From Gammaproteobacteria bacterium (GTDB taxonomy: Bacteria; Pseudomonadota; Gammaproteobacteria; Eutrophobiales; Eutrophobiaceae): a stretch of DNA of 64,000 nt. The stretch lies in assembly GCA_012103475.1 (NCBI GenBank), contig WLWS01000001.1, positions 577,881 through 641,880 of the forward strand. The letters are read 5' to 3'. The notes under the pieces are model-generated. The model had not been told where the DNA came from, ran no database searches, and was given only the letters and a program-made list of their open reading frames with translations. The number at the start of each line of letters is the position of its first letter. Positions within the stretch are counted from its first letter, which is position 1. Below are positions 1 to 10,084 of the stretch, one piece after another. The position numbers were made by a program, and so were the translations under genes.

Positions 1-464
1 ATGGCTGGAATCTTGGTCTTACCGCCAGATTGCCTCTATTCGCCGGTGGAGCAAGAAAGTCGAATGTTGCCCAACGAAGGGATGATTTGCTAAGACTGCA
101 TTATAGCAAACAGGCCGCCTCACAAAAAATCGAGGCTCGGATTCGTAACGCCCTGCATAATATCGGCGCATCTTACCCGAGTATTGATCTGGCCCGAAAA
201 TCCGCTGACGCCGCCGGAAATAATCTGCGTTTAATCACCGAATCATATCGCGCGGGTTCGGTTTCCCTTATTGAACTTATTGACGCACAAAATGCAGCGC
301 TGTCAGCGGAGTTGAGCGCTGCGAATGCGATATACGATTTTCTGCTTGATCTTATGGAAGTACAAAGAGCAATAGCACAATTTGATTTTTTTATGAGTCC
401 CGACGAACGTCGTCAGTGGTATGAGGACATAGAGAGTTATTATAAGAATTCAGCCCGGAGTTAA
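1..464 (+). CDS. TolC-family outer-membrane efflux protein, 5' truncated by window edge
   Basis: Outer-membrane channel component of a tripartite efflux pump. The reading frame is open from the left edge (first full codon at base 3) to the TAA at 462-464, so only about the last 153 residues are visible and the true start lies outside the window. The visible part holds the PLFAGGAR motif typical of TolC-family proteins, then long Ala-rich helices and SYRAGSVSLIELIDAQ, which fits the usual YxxGxxSxxELLDAQ signature of this family. The adaptor gene starts 3 bases after the stop and the RND permease follows, so this is an outer-membrane factor, adaptor, pump operon. A TTG at base 30 is not a believable start because the family motif directly surrounds it. 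Family is confident; the substrate is unknown. Confidence 0.88.
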   Translation, partial: GWNLGLTARLPLFAGGARKSNVAQRRDDLLRLHYSKQAASQKIEARIRNALHNIGASYPSIDLARKSADAAGNNLRLITESYRAGSVSLIELIDAQNAALSAELSAANAIYDFLLDLMEVQRAIAQFDFFMSPDERRQWYEDIESYYKNSARS

Positions 465-467
465 GTA

Positions 468-1571
468 ATGAGAATACCCAACAACATTTTAATATCGCTG
501 ATCTTGCTTGGTTTCTTCATTGGCTGTTCAAAACAGAATGATGAACCTGAACAGGAAATCCTCAGACCAGTTCGTCACGTTACTACTCAATATAATGACG
601 GAACAATAGATCGAGTCTTTTCCGGTACCACTGAGGCACAAATTGAAAGTAATCTCAGTTTCAAGGTTAGCGGAACTCTGCAATCGCGCAATGTAAATGT
701 CGGCGACCAGCTTGAGGCCGGGCAAATTATTGCGGTGCTGGATCCAACTGATTTTAATATCAGCAAACACGATGCCGAAGCTAGTCTTGCCAACGCTCTG
801 GCGGAACTACGCAGAGCAAAAGCAAATTATGAACGCGCCAAAACACTCTATGAAAACGACAATACTTCCAAACTGGATCTTGATACTGCCAGAGCTGCTG
901 CCGAATCCGCTGCAGCTATGGTTGAATCTGCCGGGCAGAAGTTACGTTCTGCAAAACTTCAACTGTCTTACACGAAACTACACTCGCCAGGTGTATGTGC
1001 TGTCGCCGATACTTACATGAAAGTGAATGAGAATGTAAATGCCGGTACTTCCATTCTGAAAGTGAATTGCGGGGAGTGTGCGAACGTTAAAATTGCTGTT
1101 CCGGGATCATTCATCAATCAGATAACTTCGGGCAGCAATGTGAGTGTAAAGATGGATGCATTCGATGAACAAATCTTTGCTGCTATCGTTACTGAAGTTG
1201 GCGTTTCTTCAGCATCAACCGGCACGGCCTTTCCGGTTACTGTAGCTCTGCAGGAAGGTTGTGATCAAATCAGAGCAGGTATGGCCGCTGATGTAACTTT
1301 CAGCACAAAAAGCGAAGAAGATAGAAAATCTATTGTTATACCAGAGGTGGCAAGTGGGGAAGATCGTCAGGGCCGCTATGTATTTGTTCTGGAGAAAAGT
1401 ACTGAAGATAGCTGGATTGCCAGGAGAAGAGCTGTCGTGATAGGCGATCTGGGTTCTTATGGTCTTGAAATAACCAGTGGGCTTGATGCAGGCGAACAAG
1501 TTGTGACAGCCGGGGTAAGACGTATTGTCGATGGCCAACGGGTAAAATTGCTTAAGCCAGCGGAGAAGTAG
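468..1571 (+). CDS. RND efflux periplasmic adaptor (membrane fusion) lipoprotein
   Basis: Periplasmic adaptor that links an inner-membrane RND pump to a TolC-like channel. The 367-residue product begins with a lipoprotein signal whose lipobox ends at Cys20 (FFIGC), so it should be lipid-anchored. Next come a biotinyl-lipoyl-like half motif (NVNVGDQLEAGQIIAVLD, about residues 76-93), an Ala/Glu-rich alpha-hairpin (about 100-160) and the beta-barrel and membrane-proximal domains (GLDAGEQVVTAGVRRIVDGQ near the end). Length and order match the HlyD/AcrA type. A GGAG that overlaps the end of the preceding gene serves as ribosome binding site. Two cysteines close together near residue 200 (NCGEC) are unusual for the family. 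It sits between the channel gene and the pump gene, and all three are probably one transcript. Confidence 0.92.
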   Translation: MRIPNNILISLILLGFFIGCSKQNDEPEQEILRPVRHVTTQYNDGTIDRVFSGTTEAQIESNLSFKVSGTLQSRNVNVGDQLEAGQIIAVLDPTDFNISKHDAEASLANALAELRRAKANYERAKTLYENDNTSKLDLDTARAAAESAAAMVESAGQKLRSAKLQLSYTKLHSPGVCAVADTYMKVNENVNAGTSILKVNCGECANVKIAVPGSFINQITSGSNVSVKMDAFDEQIFAAIVTEVGVSSASTGTAFPVTVALQEGCDQIRAGMAADVTFSTKSEEDRKSIVIPEVASGEDRQGRYVFVLEKSTEDSWIARRRAVVIGDLGSYGLEITSGLDAGEQVVTAGVRRIVDGQRVKLLKPAEK

Positions 1572-1572
1572 T

Positions 1573-4500
1573 TTGAATATTACAAAAGCCGCTATTGAAA
1601 ATAGTCGCGTAACTCTTGTAGTGCTCGTGTTTATTATCCTTGCTGGTATAAATACCTATCTCGGCATGCCGCGTTCTGAAGATCCGGGTTTTATCATTCG
1701 GGTTGCGCAAATCCGTACTTATTTCCCGGGTGCAAGCCCGGAACGTGTCGAACAATTAATCACTGACAAACTCGAAAAAGCAGTACAGGAAATTCCGGAA
1801 CTGGATTTTGTAAGCAATACATCGAAAATCGGCCAGTCAATAATCAGCGTCAATATCAAGGAAGAATACAAGAACATGCGGCCTGTCTGGGACAGTCTCA
1901 GACGTAAGATTGACAATGCCAGTGGCAAACTTCCTGAAGGCATTATCGGTCCGGTAATCAACGACGAATTCGGTGATGTGTTTGGCATTCTTATCGCGCT
2001 GACGGGCGATGGTTTCGATTATGCCGAGCTTAAACAGGTTGCAGATGCAGTCAGAGACGAATTATTGCTTATCGCCGGTACAGCAAAAGTCGAAATTCAC
2101 GGCGCCCAGGAAGAACGGGTGTTTGTTGAGTATGACAACGCAACATTGAGCAACTACGGACTGTCTCCGGTTCAGCTTCAGCAAATGCTTCGCTCACGTA
2201 ATATTATTCAACCAGGAGGAAATATTACGCTGGAGTATGAAAAAATTGTCATCGAGCCAACAGGTAATTTTGAATCTGTAAACGATATCAGTCGCACCAT
2301 TATAAATTTGCCAAATAGCTCAGAAGTTATTTACCTGGAAGACATAGTTAAAATAAGTCGCGGCTACATTGATCCTCCGGACTCCATGGTAACTAATAAC
2401 GGCGAGACCAGTCTGGTACTTGGGATTTCACTTCGCGAGGGAGGAAATATTATCTCCCTGGGTAAAGACGTTAAATCCGTTATTGAACGGGCTAAAACTG
2501 TCTATCCCATTGGAATAGAGTTCGATGACGTTCAGTTCCAACCGGCGGTAGTCGAGAAGAAAGTAGCCGATTTTGAAAGCAACCTGTTTCAAGCTGTAAT
2601 GGTAGTCACTCTGGTGATGCTATTTACTCTTGGCCTGAGAACCGGGCTTATCGTTGCCAGTTTGATTCCGGTGACCATACTCAGTGCCTTTCTGGTCATG
2701 AATGTTTTCAGTATTGGCCTTGATCAAATGTCTCTGGCTGCCTTGATTATCGCTCTTGGTATGCTTGTTGATAACGCCATAGTGATGTCTGAATCCATTA
2801 TGGTACAGATGCAGGCGGGAGTTGAGGCGAGAAAAGCCGCCATTGCCTGTGCCAACGAACTTCGGATACCGCTTCTCACCTCATCCCTGACTACTGCTGC
2901 AGCTTTTCTGCCTATTTATCTATCTGAATCATCAACAGGTGAATATACCGCGCCCTTATTTAAAGTCGTCTCGATTACACTTCTTTGTTCATGGGTAATT
3001 GCCCTGACCTTAATCCCGCTTCTCTGCGTTAGCGCAATGAAAGTAAAAAAGAGGGCCTCTGCCACCAGCTTCGATAACCGCTTCTATAACAACTATCGAC
3101 GTTTATTATTGAGTCTGGTAAAACATCCTTTAATTTCCTTGCTTGGCGTATTGTTTATTTTTGTAATCGCTCTGCAGGGACTTAATTACGTCCCCAAATT
3201 ATTTTTCCCGGAAAACGATCGACCCACTTTTACCATTGAGTTGGAACTTCCCGAGGGTACGCCGATAGAGAGAACCCGGTCGATCACAGCTATTGTAGAG
3301 CAATACTTACTGGACAATTTAATGGCAGTTGATGGCGCAGACGGCGTTGTAAACTGGGGAAGTTTCATTGGTGCGGGTGCACCCAGATTTATTTTATCAA
3401 GTAACCCCGAGCCACCTAACCCTGCTTACGCCATTCTTGTTGTCAACACCACGCGACATACCATAATCAACCCGCAGATAATTCCTGCAATCGACAGTTT
3501 TATCAAGGAAAGATTCGCGGACGTTGAAGCAACCATCAAGAAACTTGAAGTCGGTGCACCAGCATGGCCTCCAATCGCGATTCGAATCTCCGGACGCGAT
3601 ACAGACAAACTGTTTTCCATTGTAGACAAAGTCAAAGAAAAACTCCGGCAAACCGAAGGGGCGACTCAGATAAGTGATAGCTGGGGTACCCGTTCAAAAA
3701 AAATCCTGTTAGACATCGATGAAACCCGAGCTCGTTTATCGGGCATTAGTCATGAAGACATTGCTATATCACTGCAGACTTACTTCAGTGGGCTTGAAAC
3801 AACTGAATACCGTGAACAGGACAAATTAATCCCCATTGTGCTGCGTTCATCCGCCGGTCATAGCGATAATAACTATGAGGGAGCATTTCCTTCTATTAAT
3901 GTTTACTCTCAGGCACAGGGAAGCTCTGTACCCCTTAGTCAGGTCGCCGAACCCGAGCTGGTGTGGCAACCAGGTAAAATCGAACGACGTAATCGCTTAC
4001 GCAATGTGACTGTAGAAGCTCTGCTCAAACCGGGCTTTACTGTAGAAGACGTATTATCCGAAATTGAGCCATGGTTAATCGAAGAGTCGCTTGGCTGGCC
4101 CTTCGGTTATAAATGGGAATTCGGGGGCACTGTTGAAACTTCGGGCAAAGCGAATCAGGCCATTGCGGATAAACTACCTGTTGCTGCTTTGATCATCGTT
4201 ATTCTGCTGGTGATACAGTTTAATTCCATACGTCGTCCTCTTATCATCCTCACCACCATCCCTCTGGCTTTAATTGGCGTGACCATCGGACTGCTCCTGG
4301 CCCGCTCTTATTTCGGCTTTATGACCTTACTTGGCATCATTTCCCTTGCAGGAATTGTAATCAACAATGCCATTGTCTTACTGGATAGAATCAATCTGGA
4401 GATAAACCAGAACGGAAAAGAGGCTGCGGCTGCCATAATCTCTTCTGCCCAGCAAAGGTTGCGACCTATATTGTTAACTACGGCAACAACAGTTTGCGGT

Positions 4501-4665
4501 CTCATACCGCTGTGGCTGGGCGGTGGACCGATGTGGGAACCCATGGCGATAACTATTATTTTCGGTTTGCTTTTTTCTACTGCGCTGACGCTGGCAGTTG
4601 TACCTGTCCTGTATACTCTGCTTTTCAAAGTGAGCTTTCGTAGTTATTCATATCAGACAGAATAG
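1573..4665 (+). CDS. RND-family efflux pump permease
   Basis: Inner-membrane proton-driven pump (AcrB/MexB superfamily, 1030 residues). Start is TTG at 1573, one base after the adaptor stop, with GGAGAAG about 6 bases before it. It has the RND layout: a first transmembrane helix, a large periplasmic domain, a helix bundle with LGMLVDNAIVM where Asp400 is the proton-relay aspartate of helix 4, then a second half with the same layout (GIISLAGIVINNAIVLLDRI). It belongs to the divergent multidrug/unknown-substrate group rather than to the heavy-metal CusA type, since no Met clusters are seen. It works with the two upstream genes. Substrate cannot be read from the sequence. Confidence 0.93.
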   Translation: MNITKAAIENSRVTLVVLVFIILAGINTYLGMPRSEDPGFIIRVAQIRTYFPGASPERVEQLITDKLEKAVQEIPELDFVSNTSKIGQSIISVNIKEEYKNMRPVWDSLRRKIDNASGKLPEGIIGPVINDEFGDVFGILIALTGDGFDYAELKQVADAVRDELLLIAGTAKVEIHGAQEERVFVEYDNATLSNYGLSPVQLQQMLRSRNIIQPGGNITLEYEKIVIEPTGNFESVNDISRTIINLPNSSEVIYLEDIVKISRGYIDPPDSMVTNNGETSLVLGISLREGGNIISLGKDVKSVIERAKTVYPIGIEFDDVQFQPAVVEKKVADFESNLFQAVMVVTLVMLFTLGLRTGLIVASLIPVTILSAFLVMNVFSIGLDQMSLAALIIALGMLVDNAIVMSESIMVQMQAGVEARKAAIACANELRIPLLTSSLTTAAAFLPIYLSESSTGEYTAPLFKVVSITLLCSWVIALTLIPLLCVSAMKVKKRASATSFDNRFYNNYRRLLLSLVKHPLISLLGVLFIFVIALQGLNYVPKLFFPENDRPTFTIELELPEGTPIERTRSITAIVEQYLLDNLMAVDGADGVVNWGSFIGAGAPRFILSSNPEPPNPAYAILVVNTTRHTIINPQIIPAIDSFIKERFADVEATIKKLEVGAPAWPPIAIRISGRDTDKLFSIVDKVKEKLRQTEGATQISDSWGTRSKKILLDIDETRARLSGISHEDIAISLQTYFSGLETTEYREQDKLIPIVLRSSAGHSDNNYEGAFPSINVYSQAQGSSVPLSQVAEPELVWQPGKIERRNRLRNVTVEALLKPGFTVEDVLSEIEPWLIEESLGWPFGYKWEFGGTVETSGKANQAIADKLPVAALIIVILLVIQFNSIRRPLIILTTIPLALIGVTIGLLLARSYFGFMTLLGIISLAGIVINNAIVLLDRINLEINQNGKEAAAAIISSAQQRLRPILLTTATTVCGLIPLWLGGGPMWEPMAITIIFGLLFSTALTLAVVPVLYTLLFKVSFRSYSYQTE

Positions 4666-4750
4666 TTTGTCGGACAATAAAACTCTTCCGCTGATAAATA
4701 ATCAATATCCGATTCTATTACGTTTATTTTTCCGGACTAGATCCATATAA

Positions 4751-5137
<387 letters not shown>

Positions 5138-5176
5138 AGTAGAAAATCATAACAACCTAAGCGGAAAATTTATCAT

Positions 5177-6226
5177 ATGTACAATACTGACGATCTTCGC
5201 ATCGCCTCCATAAAAGCAGTAGCGACCCCCACAGAAATTTGTGAAGAGATTCCGGTTAGCGAAAAAGCTACCCAGACCACCTATTCAAGCAGGCAGGATA
5301 TACATAACATACTGAAGGAGAAGGACGACAGGCTTGTGGTGATCGCCGGCCCCTGTTCTATTCACGATCCGCTTGCAGCAATAGAGTACGCTGGTCGCCT
5401 CTCCGCTTTGAAGAAAGAATTCGAAAATGAGCTGCTGATTATTATGCGGGTATATTTTGAAAAACCCCGCACCACCGTAGGCTGGAAAGGTCTGATAAAC
5501 GATCCGGGACTGGACGAAAGTTATCAAATTAATAAGGGTTTAAGAATTGCCCGACAGCTTCTGCTGGATCTGAATGACAAGGGCATGCCGGCCGGTGTCG
5601 AATATCTGGATATTATTACCCCACAATACCTGTCTGATCTCGTCAGCTGGGGAGCAATTGGTGCCAGAACTACTGAAAGTCAGGTACACAGGGAATTGGC
5701 TTCGGGCTTATCCTGTCCTGTCGGTTTCAAAAACGGCACTTATGGAACAACACAAATGGCTATTGATGCGATTCGTGCGGCTTCCGGCTCTCATCATTTT
5801 TTGTCGCTACGAAAAGAAGGCAGTTCAGCGATATTCGCTACAGCAGGCAACGAGGATTGTCATATTATCCTTCGCGGTGGCAAGCAGCCCAATTTCGACG
5901 CAACCAGCATTCAACGCGTTGCCGATGAATTGGACAATGCCGGGCTGGCGCCACGCATTATGGTCGACTTCAGCCATGCCAATTCAAACAAACAACATAA
6001 AAAGCAACTTGAGGTGGGTCGTGATGTCGCTGGCCAAATTGCTAATGGAGAAGGAAGAATCTTTGGCGTCATGATTGAAAGCCATCTTATTGAAGGAAAT
6101 CAACAAGTCGTCAAACATAGAGAACTCACCTATGGACAGAGTATCACCGACGCCTGTCTGGGCTGGGAGGACAGCGAAACTCTGATTCGTGAACTGGCCG
6201 AGGCCATAAAACAGAAAAGAAAATAA
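5177..6226 (+). CDS. aroG: 3-deoxy-7-phosphoheptulonate synthase (DAHP synthase, class I)
   Basis: First step of the shikimate pathway: phosphoenolpyruvate plus erythrose 4-phosphate gives DAHP. The 349-residue length matches AroF/AroG/AroH of Escherichia coli. Visible family motifs are GPCSIHDP (about residue 57), MRVYFEKPRTTVGWKG, the GARTTESQVHRE active-site loop, GFKNGT, and DFSHANSNKQ near the metal site. N-terminal DDLRIASIKAV is the part that in relatives carries the feedback-inhibitor site; which aromatic amino acid regulates this enzyme cannot be told, so the symbol aroG is a family-level choice. It converges with cpoB; I saw no clear terminator between the two. Confidence 0.92.
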   Translation: MYNTDDLRIASIKAVATPTEICEEIPVSEKATQTTYSSRQDIHNILKEKDDRLVVIAGPCSIHDPLAAIEYAGRLSALKKEFENELLIIMRVYFEKPRTTVGWKGLINDPGLDESYQINKGLRIARQLLLDLNDKGMPAGVEYLDIITPQYLSDLVSWGAIGARTTESQVHRELASGLSCPVGFKNGTYGTTQMAIDAIRAASGSHHFLSLRKEGSSAIFATAGNEDCHIILRGGKQPNFDATSIQRVADELDNAGLAPRIMVDFSHANSNKQHKKQLEVGRDVAGQIANGEGRIFGVMIESHLIEGNQQVVKHRELTYGQSITDACLGWEDSETLIRELAEAIKQKRK

Positions 6227-6257
6227 GTAACCTTAAACGAAGAAGAGATAACTGTTG

Positions 6258-7247
6258 TTAATTACTCATCTCAGTTGCTGGGGATTGCGCAGTCTGGGCA
6301 ATTTCCTTAAGACGTTCATCGGCGAGACGGGCCGCTGTTGTGCCGGGATGTTGTTTTCTCAGATTCTCCAGTCGATATTTTGCTTCATCAATGGCTCCCA
6401 TCTCATAATAGCAAAAGCCTATTTTCAAGAGTGAGTGAGTCAACTTCTTGCTATCAGGATAATTGCTAAGCAAGTTATTATATTCTGCTAGCGCGGTTTC
6501 GAACTCACGGGTTACATAATAAGCCTCACCAAGCCAGTATTGCGCATTATCGGAATATTCACTTTGAGGATTAAGTGTAAGGAATTCTCTGAATGCTTTT
6601 ATTGCCTGTTCGTATTGTGACTGTTTTAGTAGTTTAAAGGCCTGCTGATATTGAGCTCGTATTTGCACTGGATCGAGCTCGACCACTGCAGGTACAGGCG
6701 CTACCCCACTGATTTGATCTCCTACCGGGTTTTGCAAGGCCGCTTCGGGTGTAAGCTGGGCATCAAGCTCGTTTTGTCGATCAGTAGCAGGCTGCTGCGA
6801 ATCACTATTCTCTATCACTTCCACCATTAAGGTGTCTTCTGCCTGTTGCGACACAGATGTCGGTGCAATCTGATCAGCAATGGGTTCAATAGTTTGCAGT
6901 GGCGGTTCATCAGGATTATCTATGAAGGTCAGATCCGAATTTTCGACATTGACAACGCTACCCCGTTCAATTTTTTGCAGGCGCTGATCGATATCAGTAT
7001 ACAAATCTCTCTGGCGTTTTTTAATCTGCTCAAGGCTGTGATTTTGCAATTCAATATCGCCTTGTAGTGCACTTAACTCCGTCTGCAAACTTTCAATCTG
7101 CTGTAACATATCCAGCAAGCCCTGGCTCTGCAGAAGTCGTTCAATACGGTCGAGTCTCTGTAGCAACTCGGCATCGACACTATAGACAGGTGTGCTCACA
7201 AAGAGCAGTGCGCATACCAGACTTAAAAATGATTTCAGTAACTTCAC
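6258..7247 (-). CDS. cpoB: CpoB/YbgF, Tol-Pal-associated periplasmic TPR protein
   Basis: Coordinator of peptidoglycan synthesis and outer-membrane constriction, last gene of the tol-pal cluster. The 329-residue product has a Sec signal peptide ending near STPVYS, an N-terminal coiled coil (LLQRLDRIERLLQSQG and later QIKKRQRDLYTDIDQRL) that trimerises in known CpoB, a low-complexity acidic linker, and three TPR units at the C-terminus (Tol_TolA_bind/YbgF motif with YQQAFKLLKQSQYEQAIKAF and YWLGEAYYVTREFETALAEY). It lies 9 bases after pal, so it is translated from the tol-pal transcript. The linker is longer than in E. coli CpoB (about 263 residues). Confidence 0.93.
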   Translation of the reverse strand: MKLLKSFLSLVCALLFVSTPVYSVDAELLQRLDRIERLLQSQGLLDMLQQIESLQTELSALQGDIELQNHSLEQIKKRQRDLYTDIDQRLQKIERGSVVNVENSDLTFIDNPDEPPLQTIEPIADQIAPTSVSQQAEDTLMVEVIENSDSQQPATDRQNELDAQLTPEAALQNPVGDQISGVAPVPAVVELDPVQIRAQYQQAFKLLKQSQYEQAIKAFREFLTLNPQSEYSDNAQYWLGEAYYVTREFETALAEYNNLLSNYPDSKKLTHSLLKIGFCYYEMGAIDEAKYRLENLRKQHPGTTAARLADERLKEIAQTAQSPATEMSN

Positions 7248-7256
7248 TATGTTTTC

Positions 7257-7805
7257 CTAATAAATAATTTCCACACGCCTGTTCTGACTCCAGGCGAATT
7301 CATCATGTTCTTCAGAGATTGGCCTCTCTTCGCCATAGCTTGTCGTTCTTATTTGTGACGACGAGACACCGAGCAGAACCATTTGCCGTTTTATAGTTTG
7401 TGAACGACGCTCTCCCAGGGCAAGGTTATACTCACGGGAACCGCGTTCATCGGCGTGACCTTCGAGTGACAGAATAACATTCGGGTTGGCAATCAGTAAG
7501 GCTGCATGAGCTTCAATGGTATCTCGAAACTGTGGCTGAATTTCACTACTGTCAAATTCGAAATATATGGTCCTTACAGCGAGCGGGCTTTGCGGGTCAT
7601 CGAGTGCCGTAATACTGGTGGCACTATCCCCATCCGTTCCATATGTCTTTACACCGGAATCTGTTGATGAAGACTGACTGTCATCGTTGGAACTCGTTGT
7701 GGCTCCCTTATCTTCGACAGTTGCTGAACTTGATTTATCGGGAGTGCTTGAGCAGGCCGATAAAAGACAAATCAGTAAACCTGCGAAGACGTGTTTAACA
7801 GTCAT
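7257..7805 (-). CDS. pal: Peptidoglycan-associated lipoprotein Pal
   Basis: Outer-membrane lipoprotein that binds peptidoglycan and TolB. Start chosen at ATG 7805 (182 residues), because GGAG lies a few bases upstream and the product then begins with a proper lipoprotein signal (LLICLLSACSS); a longer in-frame reading to 7844 adds residues without a signal. After a Ser/Asp-rich linker comes the OmpA-like domain: VRTIYFEFDSSEIQP, then LSLEGHADERGSREYNLALGERR, with the Asp and Arg that contact meso-diaminopimelate. The C-terminus YGEERPISEEHDEFAWSQNR is typical Pal. Gene order tolB-pal-cpoB is the usual one. Confidence 0.96.
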   Translation of the reverse strand: MTVKHVFAGLLICLLSACSSTPDKSSSATVEDKGATTSSNDDSQSSSTDSGVKTYGTDGDSATSITALDDPQSPLAVRTIYFEFDSSEIQPQFRDTIEAHAALLIANPNVILSLEGHADERGSREYNLALGERRSQTIKRQMVLLGVSSSQIRTTSYGEERPISEEHDEFAWSQNRRVEIIY

Positions 7806-7914
7806 AAGTAACTCTCCTTTGTATAATTGTTGAAAGCATAGCATTCATTAAGATAGCTGTTGAGTGCTATTAATAATCGGGTATGGCTTGTCAGTATGCA
7901 GTCGGGCTTAATCT

Positions 7915-9222
7915 TCATTGTCTGGGAAACGGCCCCCAGGCGGGCTCTCTCACTTCGCCTTCCTGTAAAGCAAGACGCTGATGCACGCTGCCATCGGCAG
8001 AGACGGCAGCCAGCTCGGTACCCCGATACACCGTTGTCGCATACATAATCATACTGCCATTCGGTGAAAAGCTTGGTGATTCATCAAGTCTGCTCTCGGT
8101 AAGAACATTGAGATAGCCACCGGCAAGATCAAGAATCGCAATGCGATAGCGCTTATTCTCTCCGTGAATCATTACCAGACTTTTGCCATCAGGTGAGTAA
8201 CGGGGTCTGGCATTATAGACACCGTCAAAGGTGAGCCTTGTTGGACGCTTGTCCTGTAGTTTAATTTCGTAAATTTGCGGACCGCCGCCTCTGTCAGAGG
8301 TAAAAGCCAGCTTTTTGCCATCCGGCGACCAGCTGGGTTCGGTGTCAATGGCCCGGTTTCTGGTTATCTGTTGCAAGGTGCCGCTGGACAAATGCAATAC
8401 GAATATCTCCGGATCACCACCTTTGGAGAGAGTCAGAGCCAGTCGCGAACCATCTGGAGACCAGGCCGGTGCGCTGTTAATACCGGGGTTGGACGCTACT
8501 TTTTCGCGTTTCCCACTGAGCACATCCTGAATATAAATCGCAGAGTTCCTGCTTTCAAACGACACGTATGCAAGCCTGGATCCGTCAGGTGACCAGGCTG
8601 GTGAGAGTAAGGGTTCAGGTGACTCCAGTAATATTTGCGGGTTATAACCATCGGCATCGGCAATTTGCAGCGAGTAGAGTTTCTTACGTTCCTCAAGACG
8701 ACGCACTGTAATATAAGCAATACGCGTATTGAATGCGCCCCGAATACCGGTTAATTTTTCAAAAACTATGTCACTGATCTGGTGCGCGGTACGGCGTAAT
8801 TGCGCCGCAGTTGCCGGAATACGAAATCCACTCAGTTGCTTACCTTTGTAAACATCTATAAGTCGAAATTCAATATCATAGTTGCCATCTGCGTTGAGTC
8901 TGATATTGCCCATCAAGAGGTTTTCCATACCCAGAAGACGCCAGTCCTTGAAGTTGACTTGCTGCATCTGAGTCGGCTTCTGCGGCATATCGGCCTCAGA
9001 CATAGGCGCGAAACGACCACTCCGGGCCAAATCATTGGCAATAATGGCCATCATGTCGATAGGCGGCAGATTACCAGCCTGAGACCAGCCAAAAGGTAGT
9101 ACCGCAATTGGCAGGCTGTTCTCAATACCTTTATCGATAACAATTTCCAGTTCATCCTCAGCACAGACACTACTGAGCATAATCAGCAAAAAGCAAAACA
9201 GGGCATTCTTTACAAAACTCAT
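7915..9222 (-). CDS. tolB: Tol-Pal system protein TolB
   Basis: Periplasmic beta-propeller protein that relays between TolA in the inner membrane and Pal in the outer membrane. The 435-residue length is normal. It has a Sec signal peptide (cleavage likely after SSVCA), an N-terminal alpha/beta domain with LPFGW and the PTQMQQVNFKDWR region, and a six-bladed propeller shown by repeated WSPDG blades (PAWSPDGSRLAYVSFE, APAWSPDGSRLALTLS, EPSWSPDGKKLAFTSD, ARPRYSPDGKSLV, SPSFSPNGSMIMY). It lies between tolA (14 bases) and pal (109 bases). Confidence 0.96.
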   Translation of the reverse strand: MSFVKNALFCFLLIMLSSVCAEDELEIVIDKGIENSLPIAVLPFGWSQAGNLPPIDMMAIIANDLARSGRFAPMSEADMPQKPTQMQQVNFKDWRLLGMENLLMGNIRLNADGNYDIEFRLIDVYKGKQLSGFRIPATAAQLRRTAHQISDIVFEKLTGIRGAFNTRIAYITVRRLEERKKLYSLQIADADGYNPQILLESPEPLLSPAWSPDGSRLAYVSFESRNSAIYIQDVLSGKREKVASNPGINSAPAWSPDGSRLALTLSKGGDPEIFVLHLSSGTLQQITRNRAIDTEPSWSPDGKKLAFTSDRGGGPQIYEIKLQDKRPTRLTFDGVYNARPRYSPDGKSLVMIHGENKRYRIAILDLAGGYLNVLTESRLDESPSFSPNGSMIMYATTVYRGTELAAVSADGSVHQRLALQEGEVREPAWGPFPRQ

Positions 9223-9236
9223 TTCCAGTTAATCCT

Positions 9237-10076
9237 CTAGTCTTCCGGTTTAAAGCGAAAAGCAAACTGTCTTAAGCGAAGTCTCTCAAAAGTAGCTGAA
9301 TCTTCGGGAATCATCGGCAATGGCGATGCTTTTTGCACAGCTACCAAAGCACGACGGTCGAAAACATCACTGCCGCTTGACTTGCTAATCGTCACACTGG
9401 TGACTACACCTCCAGGCACAAGTCGCACGGATAATACGCATTCCAGACCTTTAGGCAATCCACTTTTGTTAAAGTTGCTAGCAATACTACGTTTAATCTT
9501 ACCTACAATATTCTGCAGAAGTTGCTGATCACGGCTCTTCTGCGCCGCTTCAAGTTGTTTTTGCTCTTCGGCAAGCTCAGCCTGCAGACGATCTTCCTCT
9601 TCCTTCCTTTTTTGTTCTGCTGCTTCCTTTGCCTGTCTTTCCTGCTCAGCTTTTTTCTGCTTCTCCAGTTCCTGCTGTTCCTTTTTCAGCTGACTTAATT
9701 TCTTCTGTTCTTCTTCGCGCTTCTTTTTTTCGGCTGCTTTTTTCTTCTTCAATTGCGCTAGTTTCTTCTCTTCCGCTTTACGCGAGGCTGTTGCTTTCGC
9801 TGATTTCTTTTCCAGCTCCTTTAACTTACGTTCCAGTTCCTTTTGTTTTTTCTGCTGTTTCGATTCTTTCTCTTTTTCAATGTCCTGTAATCTTTTTAGT
9901 TCTTTCTCTACCTCTTTGCTGTCTACTGACACCGCTTTAACAATATTCACCTGTGGTACCGGTTGAGGTGCTTGTCTGACAGTATTATCGATACTGAAAA
10001 TCAATAGAGTTATCAAAACGCCATGTAACACTATAGACAGAATAAAGGAGCCGACGTAATTCCAGTTCACATTCAT
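9237..10076 (-). CDS. tolA: Cell envelope integrity protein TolA
   Basis: Inner-membrane protein that spans the periplasm and is energised by TolQR. The 279-residue product has an N-terminal transmembrane helix (GSFILSIVLHGVLITLLIF, which contains the SHLS-like patch as SIVLH), a long Lys/Glu/Ala coiled coil (about residues 50-195) and a TonB-like C-terminal domain (SGLPKGLECVLSVRLVPGG, then SGSDVFDRRALVAVQKASPLP). The codon composition in the coiled coil is strongly A/G-rich on this strand, which explains the T/C-rich look of 9540-9900 on the plus strand. Gene order tolR-tolA-tolB is canonical. Confidence 0.95.
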   Translation of the reverse strand: MNVNWNYVGSFILSIVLHGVLITLLIFSIDNTVRQAPQPVPQVNIVKAVSVDSKEVEKELKRLQDIEKEKESKQQKKQKELERKLKELEKKSAKATASRKAEEKKLAQLKKKKAAEKKKREEEQKKLSQLKKEQQELEKQKKAEQERQAKEAAEQKRKEEEDRLQAELAEEQKQLEAAQKSRDQQLLQNIVGKIKRSIASNFNKSGLPKGLECVLSVRLVPGGVVTSVTISKSSGSDVFDRRALVAVQKASPLPMIPEDSATFERLRLRQFAFRFKPED

Positions 10077-10084
10077 ACAAACTC

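Noticed and set aside
5574..6074. Plus-strand open frame of 166 codons inside the DAHP synthase gene
   Set aside because: It is a shifted reading of a gene whose correct frame has all class I DAHP synthase motifs.
9540..9900. Pyrimidine-rich stretch on the plus strand
   Set aside because: It is the antisense of the Lys/Glu/Ala-rich coiled coil of tolA, not a structural DNA element.
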